NCBI GenBank assembly: GCA_937876205.1
Contig: CALEII010000068.1
Location: 1 to 17,702 of the forward strand
DNA from: an uncultured Clostridia bacterium
GTDB lineage: Bacteria > Bacillota > Clostridia > Oscillospirales > Acutalibacteraceae
Length of the DNA: 17,702 nt
Direction of reading: 5' to 3'
Within the stretch, counting starts at the first letter, position 1. The number at the start of each line of letters is the position of its first letter. This document shows positions 1 to 7,363 of the stretch, in pieces. Under the pieces are notes generated by a model. It was given only the letters and a program-made list of their open reading frames with translations, was not told the origin of the DNA and did not search any database. Made by a program: the position numbers and the translations under genes.

Positions 1-85
1 CATCTCCGCCGCTGAAAACCTCGGTATGATGACAATACAATGGGATGTGGAACCATTGGCAACAGTTGGAAACGGCTGTATATAG
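1..85 (+). pseudogene. C-terminal remnant of a polysaccharide deacetylase-like gene (partial, 5' end outside window)
   Basis: The frame starting at base 2 reads ISAAENLGMMTIQWDVEPL and stops at TAG 83-85. The stretch ENLGMMTIQWDVE resembles the 'lGm.tiqWdvDslDWk' segment of NodB-fold polysaccharide deacetylases of the PdaB type. Family members continue about 50 residues past this point with a conserved 'SGSIiLfHn' strand. Here the frame ends after roughly ten unrelated residues, so the gene looks truncated. Another frame reads NSWKRL just downstream (from about base 61), which faintly recalls the expected DWKGL and would fit a frameshift. The right edge of the window begins a pdaB gene in the same orientation, so this may be a duplicated or displaced copy. 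The family assignment rests on about 15 residues. Confidence 0.5.
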
Positions 86-218
86 GGCTTTTTAAGTATA
101 AATATTCCAAACAAATACAACAAGTCAGTAAAAAAACACAAGATAATGACAAAAAAATAAAGCTCATACGGTAACGCAAAATTGTAATAAAACATTTATC
201 ATTGAAACTATCATTTTT

Positions 219-251
219 TGTACCAATTACAACTGCACCTTATTTGGTACA
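219..251. promoter_or_regulatory. Inverted repeats upstream of WYL-1, candidate operator site S1
   Basis: Two overlapping dyads occur here. TGTACCAA (219-226) and TTGGTACA (244-251) form perfect 8-bp arms around a 17-nt centre. Inside it, TGCACC-TTATTT-GGTACA (234-251) has the half-sites and 6-nt spacing found at four other intergenic sites in the window (1335, 11994, 12615, 16484). The block ends 7 nt before the -35 hexamer of the WYL-1 promoter. Autoregulation by WYL-1 is inferred. Confidence 0.55.
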
Positions 252-258
252 TTACATA

Positions 259-287
259 TTGAAAAGCGTGTTAAAAAATGCTATGAT
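259..287 (+). promoter_or_regulatory. Promoter of WYL-1
   Basis: TTGAAA (259-264), a 17-nt spacer and TATGAT (282-287) make a near-consensus SigA promoter, with TG one base before the -10 (279-280). A dyad ATGCTAT-GATT-ATAGCAT (278-295) covers the -10 and the likely transcription start near 294. This places the transcript start just before the ribosome site at 306-310 and excludes the earlier start codon at 202. Confidence 0.7.
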
Positions 288-318
288 TATAGCATATATT
301 TCAATAGGAGTTTTTGAT

Positions 319-1311
319 ATGGATGCATTAGAGCCTAAGAAATTAGCATTGATACGAATTTTACAGATATTAGAAAAACATAGTGATTACGATCATCCTC
401 TCACTCAGGATGATATTGCTGTTTTACTGGAACATGATTACGGCATTGTAATCGAACGTAAAGCCATCAGCAGAAATATTTCATTACTGAAGGAAGCCGG
501 TTTTGAAATCGAATCAGGCCGTAACGGAAGTTATCTGAATGAGCGTGAGTTCGAAGACAGTGAACTTCATATGCTGATTGACGGAGTGTTAAGCAGCAAA
601 TATATTACAGCTAAACACTCCAAAGATTTGATTGAAAAGCTATGCGGGCTGGCAAATAAATACTTCCGTGCCCATGTAAAAAACATCCATTCAGTCAGTG
701 ACTGGAGCAAAACAGATAATCAGGCGCTTTTCTACAATATTGAGCTGATCGATGAGGCTATTGAGAGAGGCAGACAAATCAATTTCGATTATAACAAGTA
801 CGGCATTGATAAAAAATTACACAAAACCACAACGCACCATGCCAGTCCCTATCAACTGCTTCTTCATAACCAGCGTTATTATCTTATGGCACTGAATGAA
901 CGGTGGCACGATATGGCATATTATCGTGTTGATCATATCACAAATCTGACTGTCACTGATGAAATATTGACACCTCTGAGAAGTGTGGCAGGCTTTGAGA
1001 ATGGAATCAACTATAGAGAACTTGCCACATCACTTCCCTATCTGTTCAATGATAAACTGGAATGGATAACCTTTTATGCCGAAGAATCAATCATTGACCA
1101 TGTTGTGGATTGGTTCAGAAGCAATGCAAAAATAGAAAAGACAGGTGATAAACTTAAAATTACAGTCAAAGCAAGCCCCAATGCTATGGAATTCTGGACT
1201 ATGCAGTATTTAAACTATGTTGAGGTCGTTGCACCTGCAGAACTCAGAAACCGGATAAAAGATAATTTAAAAAATGCAATAATCAAATATAATAATATTC
1301 AGAACCTGTAA
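319..1311 (+). CDS. WYL-domain transcriptional regulator (WYL-1)
   Basis: This 330-aa protein is a probable DNA-binding, ligand-sensing regulator. Residues 1-70 form a winged-helix domain (ending ERKAISRNISLLKEAGFEI). Residues about 135-215 are the WYL domain, with YYL at 187-189 in place of the canonical WYL and an YYRVDHI strand at 201-207. Residues about 240-330 match the C-terminal WCX extension. The ATG at 319 is chosen because AGGAG (306-310) lies 8 nt upstream and a promoter at 259-287 would leave an upstream start at 202 untranscribed. It is paralogous to the WYL gene at 14091-15149: both share the LFY.I.(L/I)DEAI.RGRQ..F.YN(K/R)YG.DKKLH block. WYL proteins often control defence and DNA-damage genes (BrxR, CapW, PafBC). 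The palindrome just upstream suggests it controls its own promoter and the other genes carrying that site. Confidence 0.88.
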   Translation: MDALEPKKLALIRILQILEKHSDYDHPLTQDDIAVLLEHDYGIVIERKAISRNISLLKEAGFEIESGRNGSYLNEREFEDSELHMLIDGVLSSKYITAKHSKDLIEKLCGLANKYFRAHVKNIHSVSDWSKTDNQALFYNIELIDEAIERGRQINFDYNKYGIDKKLHKTTTHHASPYQLLLHNQRYYLMALNERWHDMAYYRVDHITNLTVTDEILTPLRSVAGFENGINYRELATSLPYLFNDKLEWITFYAEESIIDHVVDWFRSNAKIEKTGDKLKITVKASPNAMEFWTMQYLNYVEVVAPAELRNRIKDNLKNAIIKYNNIQNL

Positions 1312-1334
1312 AAAAACAGATATTTTAATCGTTT

Positions 1335-1368
1335 TGCACCAAAAACGGGACATTGAATATTGCATAAT
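1335..1368 (+). promoter_or_regulatory. Candidate operator S2 and -10 element upstream of the acidic small gene
   Basis: TGCACC-AAAAAC-GGGACA (1335-1352) differs at one of 18 bases from site S5 at 12615. Exactly 10 nt later is CATAAT (1363-1368), a plausible -10. No -35 hexamer is visible at the usual place, where the A-tract of the palindrome lies. This layout matches the sites upstream of the helicase and YD-repeat genes, so it is called a regulated promoter. Confidence 0.55.
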
Positions 1369-1460
1369 ACAGATACAATTATTGTTCATGATTCTTTAGC
1401 CATATTCTAAGAATAAAGGACTGAATCTGAAGAATATAAAAATTGTTGGAGGTTTTATCA

Positions 1461-2021
1461 ATGAAAGAAATCTGGGTATTATCAACAAGAACATCATTGC
1501 CGTATAAGTGCGTTTTAAAAGCAGATTTAAAAACAATTTTCACTGCATTTGAAACATTCTCTGATGCACGGAAAGCCATGCGAGAAACAATTAAAGGCTT
1601 TGCATTTTCAGAAAACTCTATGTTTGACGGCGAAGGACGAATTACAGCTCTTGATGAATACATAGATGAGATGTACGATTTTGATGAAGATGATTTTAGT
1701 GACGAGGAATCTGCAAAAGATCTGTTTTCAAAAATTCAGGAATCTTTATATACAATTTTCAATGGCGAAGACACTGTCCCGGAATTGAAAAAAGGCGAAT
1801 TCACCGATTCCGATTGTATGGTTGCGTTTAAATATGATGGAAAATCAATCATTTTACATGGAGTTTTTGATGGTCCGTTAAACGGCTACGAACCATATAT
1901 CGCAACAAATGCCTTTTCGATGAAAGAAGAAAAGGATTATTACATTCATATTGATGATCTGTTCGGACAAGAGTATTCGTCTGAACTTTACATTGATCTG
2001 AAAAAGGTTAAATTGAACTGA
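1461..2021 (+). CDS. Hypothetical acidic protein, 186 aa
   Basis: No family is recognised. The ATG at 1461 is chosen over an in-frame start at 1443 because GGAGG (1448-1452) lies 8 nt before it. There is no signal peptide or membrane segment, so it is probably cytoplasmic. Residues about 62-90 are strongly acidic (DEYIDEMYDFDEDDFSDEES). They separate an N-terminal part starting MKEIWVLSTRTSLP from a C-terminal beta-rich part with CMVAFKYDGKSIILHGVFDG. It has its own candidate regulated promoter (1335-1368) and a strong terminator (2033-2071), so it appears to be a single-gene transcript. Sharing the S2 site suggests it belongs to the WYL regulon, but nothing in the protein shows its role. Confidence 0.75.
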   Translation: MKEIWVLSTRTSLPYKCVLKADLKTIFTAFETFSDARKAMRETIKGFAFSENSMFDGEGRITALDEYIDEMYDFDEDDFSDEESAKDLFSKIQESLYTIFNGEDTVPELKKGEFTDSDCMVAFKYDGKSIILHGVFDGPLNGYEPYIATNAFSMKEEKDYYIHIDDLFGQEYSSELYIDLKKVKLN

Positions 2022-2032
2022 ACATAAAAACG

Positions 2033-2071
2033 CCCCGACTATTTTTCACTGAATAGTCGGGGTTATTTTTT
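2033..2071 (+). terminator. Rho-independent terminator after the acidic small gene
   Basis: CCCCGACTATT (2033-2043) pairs perfectly with AATAGTCGGGG (2052-2062), giving an 11-bp stem with an 8-nt loop, followed by TTATTTTTTT. It begins 12 nt after the stop codon at 2021. The tail touches the end of the convergent minus-strand gene. Confidence 0.9.
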
Positions 2072-2898
2072 TACATAATCAAATAGTTTATACGTTTCTT
2101 TGCATCGTCAGTCATACAAAACTGAACATATAATCTGATGTCACCTTTCCGATTTTTATTATTTTTACTGTTTAATATTTTTCCGTATGTCCACATAAAA
2201 ATATCAATTTCTTTGTAATTAAACTTTTTCAATTGGTACTTTTCCCTGAATTTGTCATATACTTCAAGAAAGTTATCATAGTATCCTAAAGATGCCTGTG
2301 TAAAATTGGTAAATCCATCTTTCATATTATAACGGTACAACAAGCCGGCTACATAACTGTCAAAAATAGGAAAATGCGCAGGATTGAGCCTGTTGCAAAA
2401 TTTGGTTGCAAAAGAATATATGTTGTTATCAACAGCATTTTTATTTTTGTCAACAGCAGCTATTTTGTTAACACAATCAACTATTTCCTTCGGTTCTTCT
2501 GCATTTTTTGATTTTATCTAACAACGCAACATCCGGCAATAATAGCTGCTGAATATTTCTTGCTGTGCGCAAAGGACTTTGCAGACGTGTGTGATATATA
2601 CTGTCCAACAACAGTACAGCTGTTTCAACAGAATAAATATTAGCAGCATCTATACTTTTGAATACAGAATCAAGCAGCAGTTCACCCCGTCTGATTTCAC
2701 TGAAATCAAGACCGAATCCTGCGTTCTGATCATTCCTTGAAATATTTAAACATTCACTGATTTCTTCATTTGAAATATTATTAGGTTCTTTCCACCATGA
2801 ATTTACTTCATTTACCAATATACAATTATTTAATTTGTTTGTTTCTATAAGAAAAAATATTTATTTTCTGTATCATTCAAAGTTTTATTTTCACTCAT
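2071..2898 (-). pseudogene. Frameshifted hypothetical gene (two homopolymer frameshifts)
   Basis: Three reading frames join into one protein of about 276 aa. The start is ATG at 2896-2898 (MSENKTLNDTENK), after GAAGG and 16 nt downstream of the acetyltransferase stop. A shift at the A/T run near 2852-2860 moves into the frame reading ETNKLNNCILVNEVNSWWKE. A second shift at the six-base run 2504-2509 moves from LLLPDVALLDKIKK into NAEEPKEIVDCVNKIAA. The last part contains YSFATKFCNRLNPAHFPIFDS, then continues to the stop at 2071. Open frames of good quality on both sides of each shift, with no other start or ribosome site, argue for one gene. I recognise the ATKFC..NP..(Y/F)PI(F/Y)DS pattern from uncharacterised bacterial proteins but cannot name a function. 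The shifts may be recent decay or errors in homopolymers. It is the last gene of the unit started at 5005. Confidence 0.65.
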
Positions 2899-2914
2899 AA
2901 CAGATACCTTCATT

Positions 2915-3496
2915 TCATAACAGATTTGCTTTGTGTATATTCCGACAATTTTTGGTTAAAGCCCATTTGTCTACATGTGATTTTTCTTTATATCCCCAAT
3001 CTTCTTCTACATTTGCAGCGATCTTCATGAATCCGTTTTTCTCAAGAACTTTTCCTGATGCCGGATTGTCTGAAATATGACTTGCAATAATTGTTTCAAT
3101 CTCGGTTTCTTTAAACAGGTATTGTGTTAACAATCTGACAGTTTCTGTAGCAATACCCTTTCCCCAGCAATACTCTGCCAATCGATATCCTATTGTAACT
3201 TTAGCATTACTGGGATCGTAATTATATATTTCTGCAATTCCACAAAACCTAGTACCGTTTTCTTTTTGATATATCCCCAATAATAAAGCGTTTTTAGTTT
3301 CAAATTCAACTGTGTTACAATAACGGATTACTTCAAGCTTGTCTTCATATTTCTGCTCGATAAGAAATGTTGGAAGAAAACGATATACTTTTTCATTTTG
3401 TGTCATCTGCAACAATGCAAGTGCGTCACTTTCATCCATTTTTTTAAGAATGATATTATTGTTTTCAATATATGGAAAATTGCCAAACAAGCTCAT
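2915..3496 (-). CDS. GNAT-family N-acetyltransferase (RimJ/RimL type)
   Basis: This 193-aa protein probably transfers acetyl from acetyl-CoA to an amine; the substrate is unknown. The acetyl-CoA-binding motif A is seen as YRLAEYCWGKGIATETV (104-120), and the typical C-terminal NPASGKVLEKNGF block lies at 144-156. Length and layout match the RimJ/RimL-like Acetyltransf_3 group, which modifies ribosomal proteins, small metabolites or toxins. AAGGGA lies 8 nt before the ATG at 3494-3496 and follows the stop codon of the upstream DUF2779 gene, only 12 nt away, so the two are almost certainly co-transcribed. The last dozen residues (NCRNIHKANLL) extend a little past the domain. Confidence 0.88.
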   Translation of the reverse strand: MSLFGNFPYIENNNIILKKMDESDALALLQMTQNEKVYRFLPTFLIEQKYEDKLEVIRYCNTVEFETKNALLLGIYQKENGTRFCGIAEIYNYDPSNAKVTIGYRLAEYCWGKGIATETVRLLTQYLFKETEIETIIASHISDNPASGKVLEKNGFMKIAANVEEDWGYKEKSHVDKWALTKNCRNIHKANLL

Positions 3497-3508
3497 TTTT
3501 CTGTCCCT

Positions 3509-5005
3509 TCACTCTGCCACTCTCACAAGTTCTTCCCAGACTTTAACCATTGCGTATGTATCAAGTTCGCAATATCTGAGAAGATTGTGTCGGGTAGTTT
3601 TTTGTTCGTCTTTCGGCATATCCTTGATTTTCGGGAATATGCTCATTGCTTCATTACCGTTGTGAATCTGATCAAGATTGTGATAATCAAGAGTAGGATC
3701 ATCCGGAAATATTGCCGGAAGAACACTTTTTATTGAGAAACTGCCACCCATTGCCTTATTGTAGTAATTTCCTGACTGGAAAGGAACCAGCAAGTCTTTT
3801 ATATTGCTCTGAATATTCAATAAATGCTCCGCAAGATCCGGGAATGCAATAGCAAGTTCCTTGATTCTTCCACACTCAAATCCCTTATTATATGCCATAA
3901 CACAGACATTCATCGGAATGTCCTCACAAAGTCTCTCAGCTATGGCACGACAAGGATCTTTACCGGATTGAGCAAGAAATTCTTTGTGCAGAAGAGGTCC
4001 GCCTTCATACTCAATATAGTGCAAAGAATACTGGAAAGGTATCTGCTGATATGGTTTCGTTCCCTCATATTCAGGTATAACCGGTTGCATTGTTTCGAAA
4101 TCGAGAAAATATATCGGATACGAAAGTGTATCAAGAAAATCCCGTATGCCGTCTTTGTCAATATATGTGCCATGGTCAGATACATCATACATCATCTGAC
4201 GTAATTGTTTAGCATTTGTAATGTTACCATCGGACAAAAGATCATCGTACGATATTCTGCCGTTCTGATAATGATACAATGCATCTTTAAAATGAATTCT
4301 GTAAAGATCAAAGACATTCGGAGACGGTAAATCTTTAGTGCAATAACCCCAGAATGCACATTCATACGGATCACGGCAATGCAAACCGATATCGGTATCT
4401 GGTTCGTCTTTTAAGGCATATATCTGCTTTGCCTCATTAAGTAATGATGGCACATTCTGAAATTCTTCTTCAACCTCTGACGACATATCTATTATCTGAA
4501 AGAGTTTTTGCACATCAAGTTCTTCACCCCGTACATAGTTACTGTTTATACAGACAAGATATGTTCCCGTAATGTTTATCCCGCAATGCTCCAGAACATA
4601 CTTCTGATAGGCAATATCAACAGCGTAAATATGCGAAGCGTGAGTTGAACTTTTCACCTCATAAATTGCATATCCGTTGTTTTCCTTATGTAAAATGTCC
4701 ACTGCACAGTAAAGACCGTTATAATCAAAAGACGCCTCGCAGATGTTTTCAACACCAGCGGCTACACATTGTTTGGTTAATTCCTTCATTTTGTCAAGGT
4801 CAAGCTTGCCATCTTCTTCGAATGCTGTTACCTCGGTAAAGTCACCGAACAACCCCATGGCAAGGTCACCAACTACATTTCCTTCTAAAAACCTCGCCTC
4901 CAACGATGGGTCAACAAGCTTTAATTCAGGTCTGTATTTGTTCAGCCACAATAATTTAGGGCACTGCCACACAAGACAGTATCTGGATTTTGAAAAGTAA
5001 AACAT
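3509..5005 (-). CDS. DUF2779 protein: Cas4/RecB-like nuclease domain plus DEDD-type exonuclease domain
   Basis: This 498-aa protein is probably a DNA-processing nuclease. The N-terminal half resembles Cas4/AddB-type PD-(D/E)XK nucleases: D103 in AVDIL, then E116-V-K118 in IYEVKSS. C15 (WQCPKLLW) with C210, C216 and C222 (HCRDPYECAFWGYC) could bind a 4Fe-4S cluster. The C-terminal half matches DUF2779, a DnaQ-like fold: YFLDFET (D302, E304), AYNKGFECGRIKEL (around E377) and RYCELDTYAMV (D482) fit the acidic DEDD positions. All key residues seem present. The ATG at 5003-5005 follows AGGGGTG. An extended -10 promoter lies at 5069-5077. It is first in a unit with the acetyltransferase and the broken gene. 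Domain calls are from motifs; activity and target are inferred. Confidence 0.83.
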   Translation of the reverse strand: MFYFSKSRYCLVWQCPKLLWLNKYRPELKLVDPSLEARFLEGNVVGDLAMGLFGDFTEVTAFEEDGKLDLDKMKELTKQCVAAGVENICEASFDYNGLYCAVDILHKENNGYAIYEVKSSTHASHIYAVDIAYQKYVLEHCGINITGTYLVCINSNYVRGEELDVQKLFQIIDMSSEVEEEFQNVPSLLNEAKQIYALKDEPDTDIGLHCRDPYECAFWGYCTKDLPSPNVFDLYRIHFKDALYHYQNGRISYDDLLSDGNITNAKQLRQMMYDVSDHGTYIDKDGIRDFLDTLSYPIYFLDFETMQPVIPEYEGTKPYQQIPFQYSLHYIEYEGGPLLHKEFLAQSGKDPCRAIAERLCEDIPMNVCVMAYNKGFECGRIKELAIAFPDLAEHLLNIQSNIKDLLVPFQSGNYYNKAMGGSFSIKSVLPAIFPDDPTLDYHNLDQIHNGNEAMSIFPKIKDMPKDEQKTTRHNLLRYCELDTYAMVKVWEELVRVAE

Positions 5006-5068
5006 CAGAAAAACACCCCTTACATATTATTTTTATTGCTCCCGGATATTTCAGCAAATCATTTTTTT

Positions 5069-5077
5069 ATTATACCA
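5069..5077 (-). promoter_or_regulatory. Extended -10 promoter of the DUF2779 unit
   Basis: On the minus strand TGGTATAAT supplies an extended -10 (TATAAT at 5074-5069 with TG before it). No good -35 is seen 17 nt upstream, which is common for extended -10 promoters. The transcription start would be near 5062, about 57 nt before the ATG at 5005. Confidence 0.55.
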
Positions 5078-5130
5078 TAACTCAACAATTTTTGCATTAT
5101 TTTTTTTAATATAAATATCGGTGAATAATC

Positions 5131-5143
5131 GTGTACAGTACAC
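5131..5143. promoter_or_regulatory. Perfect short palindrome GTGTAC-A-GTACAC, possible operator
   Basis: This 13-bp symmetrical element lies in the spacer between the LRR gene (stop at 5184) and the DUF2779 promoter, about 60 bp upstream of the -10. It could be a protein-binding site for the DUF2779 unit. No second copy was noticed in the window, so it may be chance. Confidence 0.25.
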
Positions 5144-5183
5144 TATATCCGTAGGACAACTTAAATAAAGAAAAGAGTTTTTT

Positions 5184-6041
5184 CTAACCCTGATAATCTT
5201 CCATTGTGCACATAATCTCTTCAAGAGGATAAAACGGTATATTTTCACGCAATGCATAGTTATGTGCATAGGAATTTCCGAATGCAACAATTTTTACATC
5301 AGGACTACCGGTAAAAGCTGATGGCTGAATGTTTTTTACACAGGGTGATATTATGACATATTGTAATTTTTTACAGTTTGCAAATGTCATTGTTTTTATG
5401 CGTTCAACTTTTGACGGAATAATAACTGAACTGAGATTTGTACCGCAAAAGGCATACTCACCTATATCTTTAACAGAGTCCGGCAGATTTATGACAGAAA
5501 GCGATGAGCAATCTTTAAACGCGAAAGCTTTTATCCTTTTCATGCCGGGCATAATTACACATTCTTGTAATTTTTTACTGTCGCAAAAACATCCGTATGA
5601 TATTTCCTTACACACATCGTAAAACTCAATTTTTTCAAAATTACTTTTTTTAAAACAGAAATTATGCAATGCTGTTTTGCCAAGCCTGATTTCTCTTATA
5701 TTGTCGGTAACTTCAATAAAATATGACGAATCCGGATCTAATTCTGCTGTTTCAAAAAAGGAGTATTCATAATTTTTCAACGGGAACGGCACAACAGAGT
5801 TTTCGATAAAATTCAACGGTTGAACCTGCCTGTAAACTCTTAGTTTTTCGATAATTGAAATCGGCAACCCCTGAAACATTGACGGAAGTGTAAGTTTTTC
5901 AAATTCTCCGACAACACCGACAAGACACGCATTTGTGTATCTATCAACAACTTCATCATTCACTAATTTTCTTTCCTTGCAGACATTATAAACAAACTTT
6001 CCGTCAGTTACAATTTCTCTGTTATATAGTTTTCTGTTCAT
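5184..6041 (-). CDS. Cytosolic BspA-type leucine-rich repeat protein (LRR_5)
   Basis: This 285-aa protein carries about six BspA/LRR_5 repeats of about 23 residues between residues 105 and 265, such as IKAFAFKDCSSLSVINLP, IGEYAFCGTNLSSVIIP and IKTMTFANCKKLQYVII. The N-terminal 100 residues are not repetitive. Such repeats normally serve as recognition surfaces for proteins. There is no signal peptide, unlike the cell-surface BspA proteins, so it should act in the cytosol. The ATG at 6039-6041 is chosen because GAGGTG lies 9 nt upstream; an in-frame GTG at 6053 overlaps that ribosome site. It starts 17 nt after the VWA gene and is last in the helicase-MoxR-VWA operon, which suggests a partner or sensor role there. 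No clear terminator follows. Confidence 0.8.
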   Translation of the reverse strand: MNRKLYNREIVTDGKFVYNVCKERKLVNDEVVDRYTNACLVGVVGEFEKLTLPSMFQGLPISIIEKLRVYRQVQPLNFIENSVVPFPLKNYEYSFFETAELDPDSSYFIEVTDNIREIRLGKTALHNFCFKKSNFEKIEFYDVCKEISYGCFCDSKKLQECVIMPGMKRIKAFAFKDCSSLSVINLPDSVKDIGEYAFCGTNLSSVIIPSKVERIKTMTFANCKKLQYVIISPCVKNIQPSAFTGSPDVKIVAFGNSYAHNYALRENIPFYPLEEIMCTMEDYQG

Positions 6042-6058
6042 ATCACAGAACACCTCTT

Positions 6059-7363
6059 TTATACCGTTATTCTTGCAACCTTACCCCATGGCGGCTCAAC
6101 TTCTTCATTATTGAGAAGCCAGAGCACGGGAATACCGAACGCCAGTTTTTCCTGAGGAAAGGGAGCAAAACCGTCTGTAAGAATTATTATACTTGCAGGT
6201 TTCTTATCCTGCATAAAATCATGAACATATTCAAATATTATCTGAAAATCTGTTCCGCCTCCGCCCTCAGGTCTGATTATGCGGAATTCTTCTTCATTCT
6301 CAAAGGGCTTTGGCTCGATAATTGCTGCATCAAAGAATCCGAGCCATCCCTGAAGCTTTCCGTCAAACTGATCAATGGCACCCTTGATTTCAGAATATGC
6401 AGCAGTTATCATTGTATCACTCATAGAGCCTGACGTATCAATCATAAAAAGAATGTCTTTGACAATTTCATCTTTTTCGTTGAAATCAGGAAGGAAAAAC
6501 GGGCTGTCATCAAATCTTCTGTCAGGGGGTGAAAATGAATAATCTGAAACTTCTTCCTGAATAAAATCGGTAAGAATTGTTCTCCAGTCAATCTGAGGTT
6601 TTCTGAGTTGTTCAAGAATTCTCTGCGCAAAGAGAGGCAACAGTCCTCTGGAATTCGACGGGTCACGGATAGAAATTGACTCTGCCGCATCTTCAAAGCG
6701 TTTTACCCACACATCACGCAGAACTGAATCATCCTCGTACATTCCCCAGTGAGAATGATCATCCCATAACCCCGGCAACGGAGTATTTTCAGTTTTTTTA
6801 TGCTTTGCTCTGCCCGACTCAAAACCGCCGGATTCTGAACATGAAGCATTACTGTTTCCGTTTTCTCCATCTGCTATACTTCCCGGCATAGGAATCGGTT
6901 TACCATTCGGAGTATTCAACATTTCATACACTTGTTCCGCAGTATATAAATGTCCTTCATTTCCGTCGGGAGCAATATGCATAGACTCTCCCGAGTTTTT
7001 CAGCGTTATGCTTTTTAACTGCATATTATTCTCAAGCAGAATGTTGGAATTGATTACTATATCTGCAGCAATGTTATAACGCTCATGTTCAAAATCTTTG
7101 CCGCGGAAACAATGTTGCAGAACAATATGCATAATTTCATGCATCATAACAAAATCAAGCTCGCTGTCAGACAGATTATCAAGAAAATCAGGTCCGAAAG
7201 CAATACGGAATCCGTCAGTATATGCAGTCGGGGCAGATTCATCAATTGTGTATGTCAGATGCATAAGAAGAAGGCCGTAAAAACCGTGATTGCACAGTAT
7301 TCTCATTCTTGATGTCAGAAGTCTTTTTATGTAACCTCTGATTTTTTCGTCAGACAGAACCAT
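6059..7363 (-). CDS. DUF2201 protein: HExxH zinc-peptidase-like domain fused to a VWA domain
   Basis: This 434-aa protein matches the VWA-like DUF2201 family that pairs with MoxR ATPases. Residues about 60-105 hold MMHEIMHIVLQH (HEIMH at 75-79) and AADIVIN (D101 as possible third zinc ligand), the predicted metallopeptidase signature. Residues 155-245 are a low-complexity linker rich in G, S and charged residues. Residues about 300-434 are the VWA domain with a complete MIDAS: DTSGS (D309, S311, S313), GGGTD (T371) and LTDG (D397). The ATG at 7361-7363 is chosen because AAAGGAAAG lies about 8 nt upstream; this gives a 14-nt overlap with the MoxR gene, whereas a start at 7414 would overlap by 65 nt. 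By analogy with MoxR-VWA pairs (RavA-ViaA, NorQ-NorD, CbbQ-CbbO), the ATPase probably remodels a target chosen by the VWA protein. Confidence 0.87.
   Translation of the reverse strand: MVLSDEKIRGYIKRLLTSRMRILCNHGFYGLLLMHLTYTIDESAPTAYTDGFRIAFGPDFLDNLSDSELDFVMMHEIMHIVLQHCFRGKDFEHERYNIAADIVINSNILLENNMQLKSITLKNSGESMHIAPDGNEGHLYTAEQVYEMLNTPNGKPIPMPGSIADGENGNSNASCSESGGFESGRAKHKKTENTPLPGLWDDHSHWGMYEDDSVLRDVWVKRFEDAAESISIRDPSNSRGLLPLFAQRILEQLRKPQIDWRTILTDFIQEEVSDYSFSPPDRRFDDSPFFLPDFNEKDEIVKDILFMIDTSGSMSDTMITAAYSEIKGAIDQFDGKLQGWLGFFDAAIIEPKPFENEEEFRIIRPEGGGGTDFQIIFEYVHDFMQDKKPASIIILTDGFAPFPQEKLAFGIPVLWLLNNEEVEPPWGKVARITV

Noticed and set aside
5160..5183. Terminator for the LRR gene (AGAAAA...TTTTCT)
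   Set aside because: The stem would be only A/T pairs with a short arm; too weak to call.
5439..5456. TGTACC-GCAAAA-GGCATA, a near match to the S dyad
   Set aside because: It lies inside the LRR coding region, its second half-site is poor and no -10 follows at the fixed distance.
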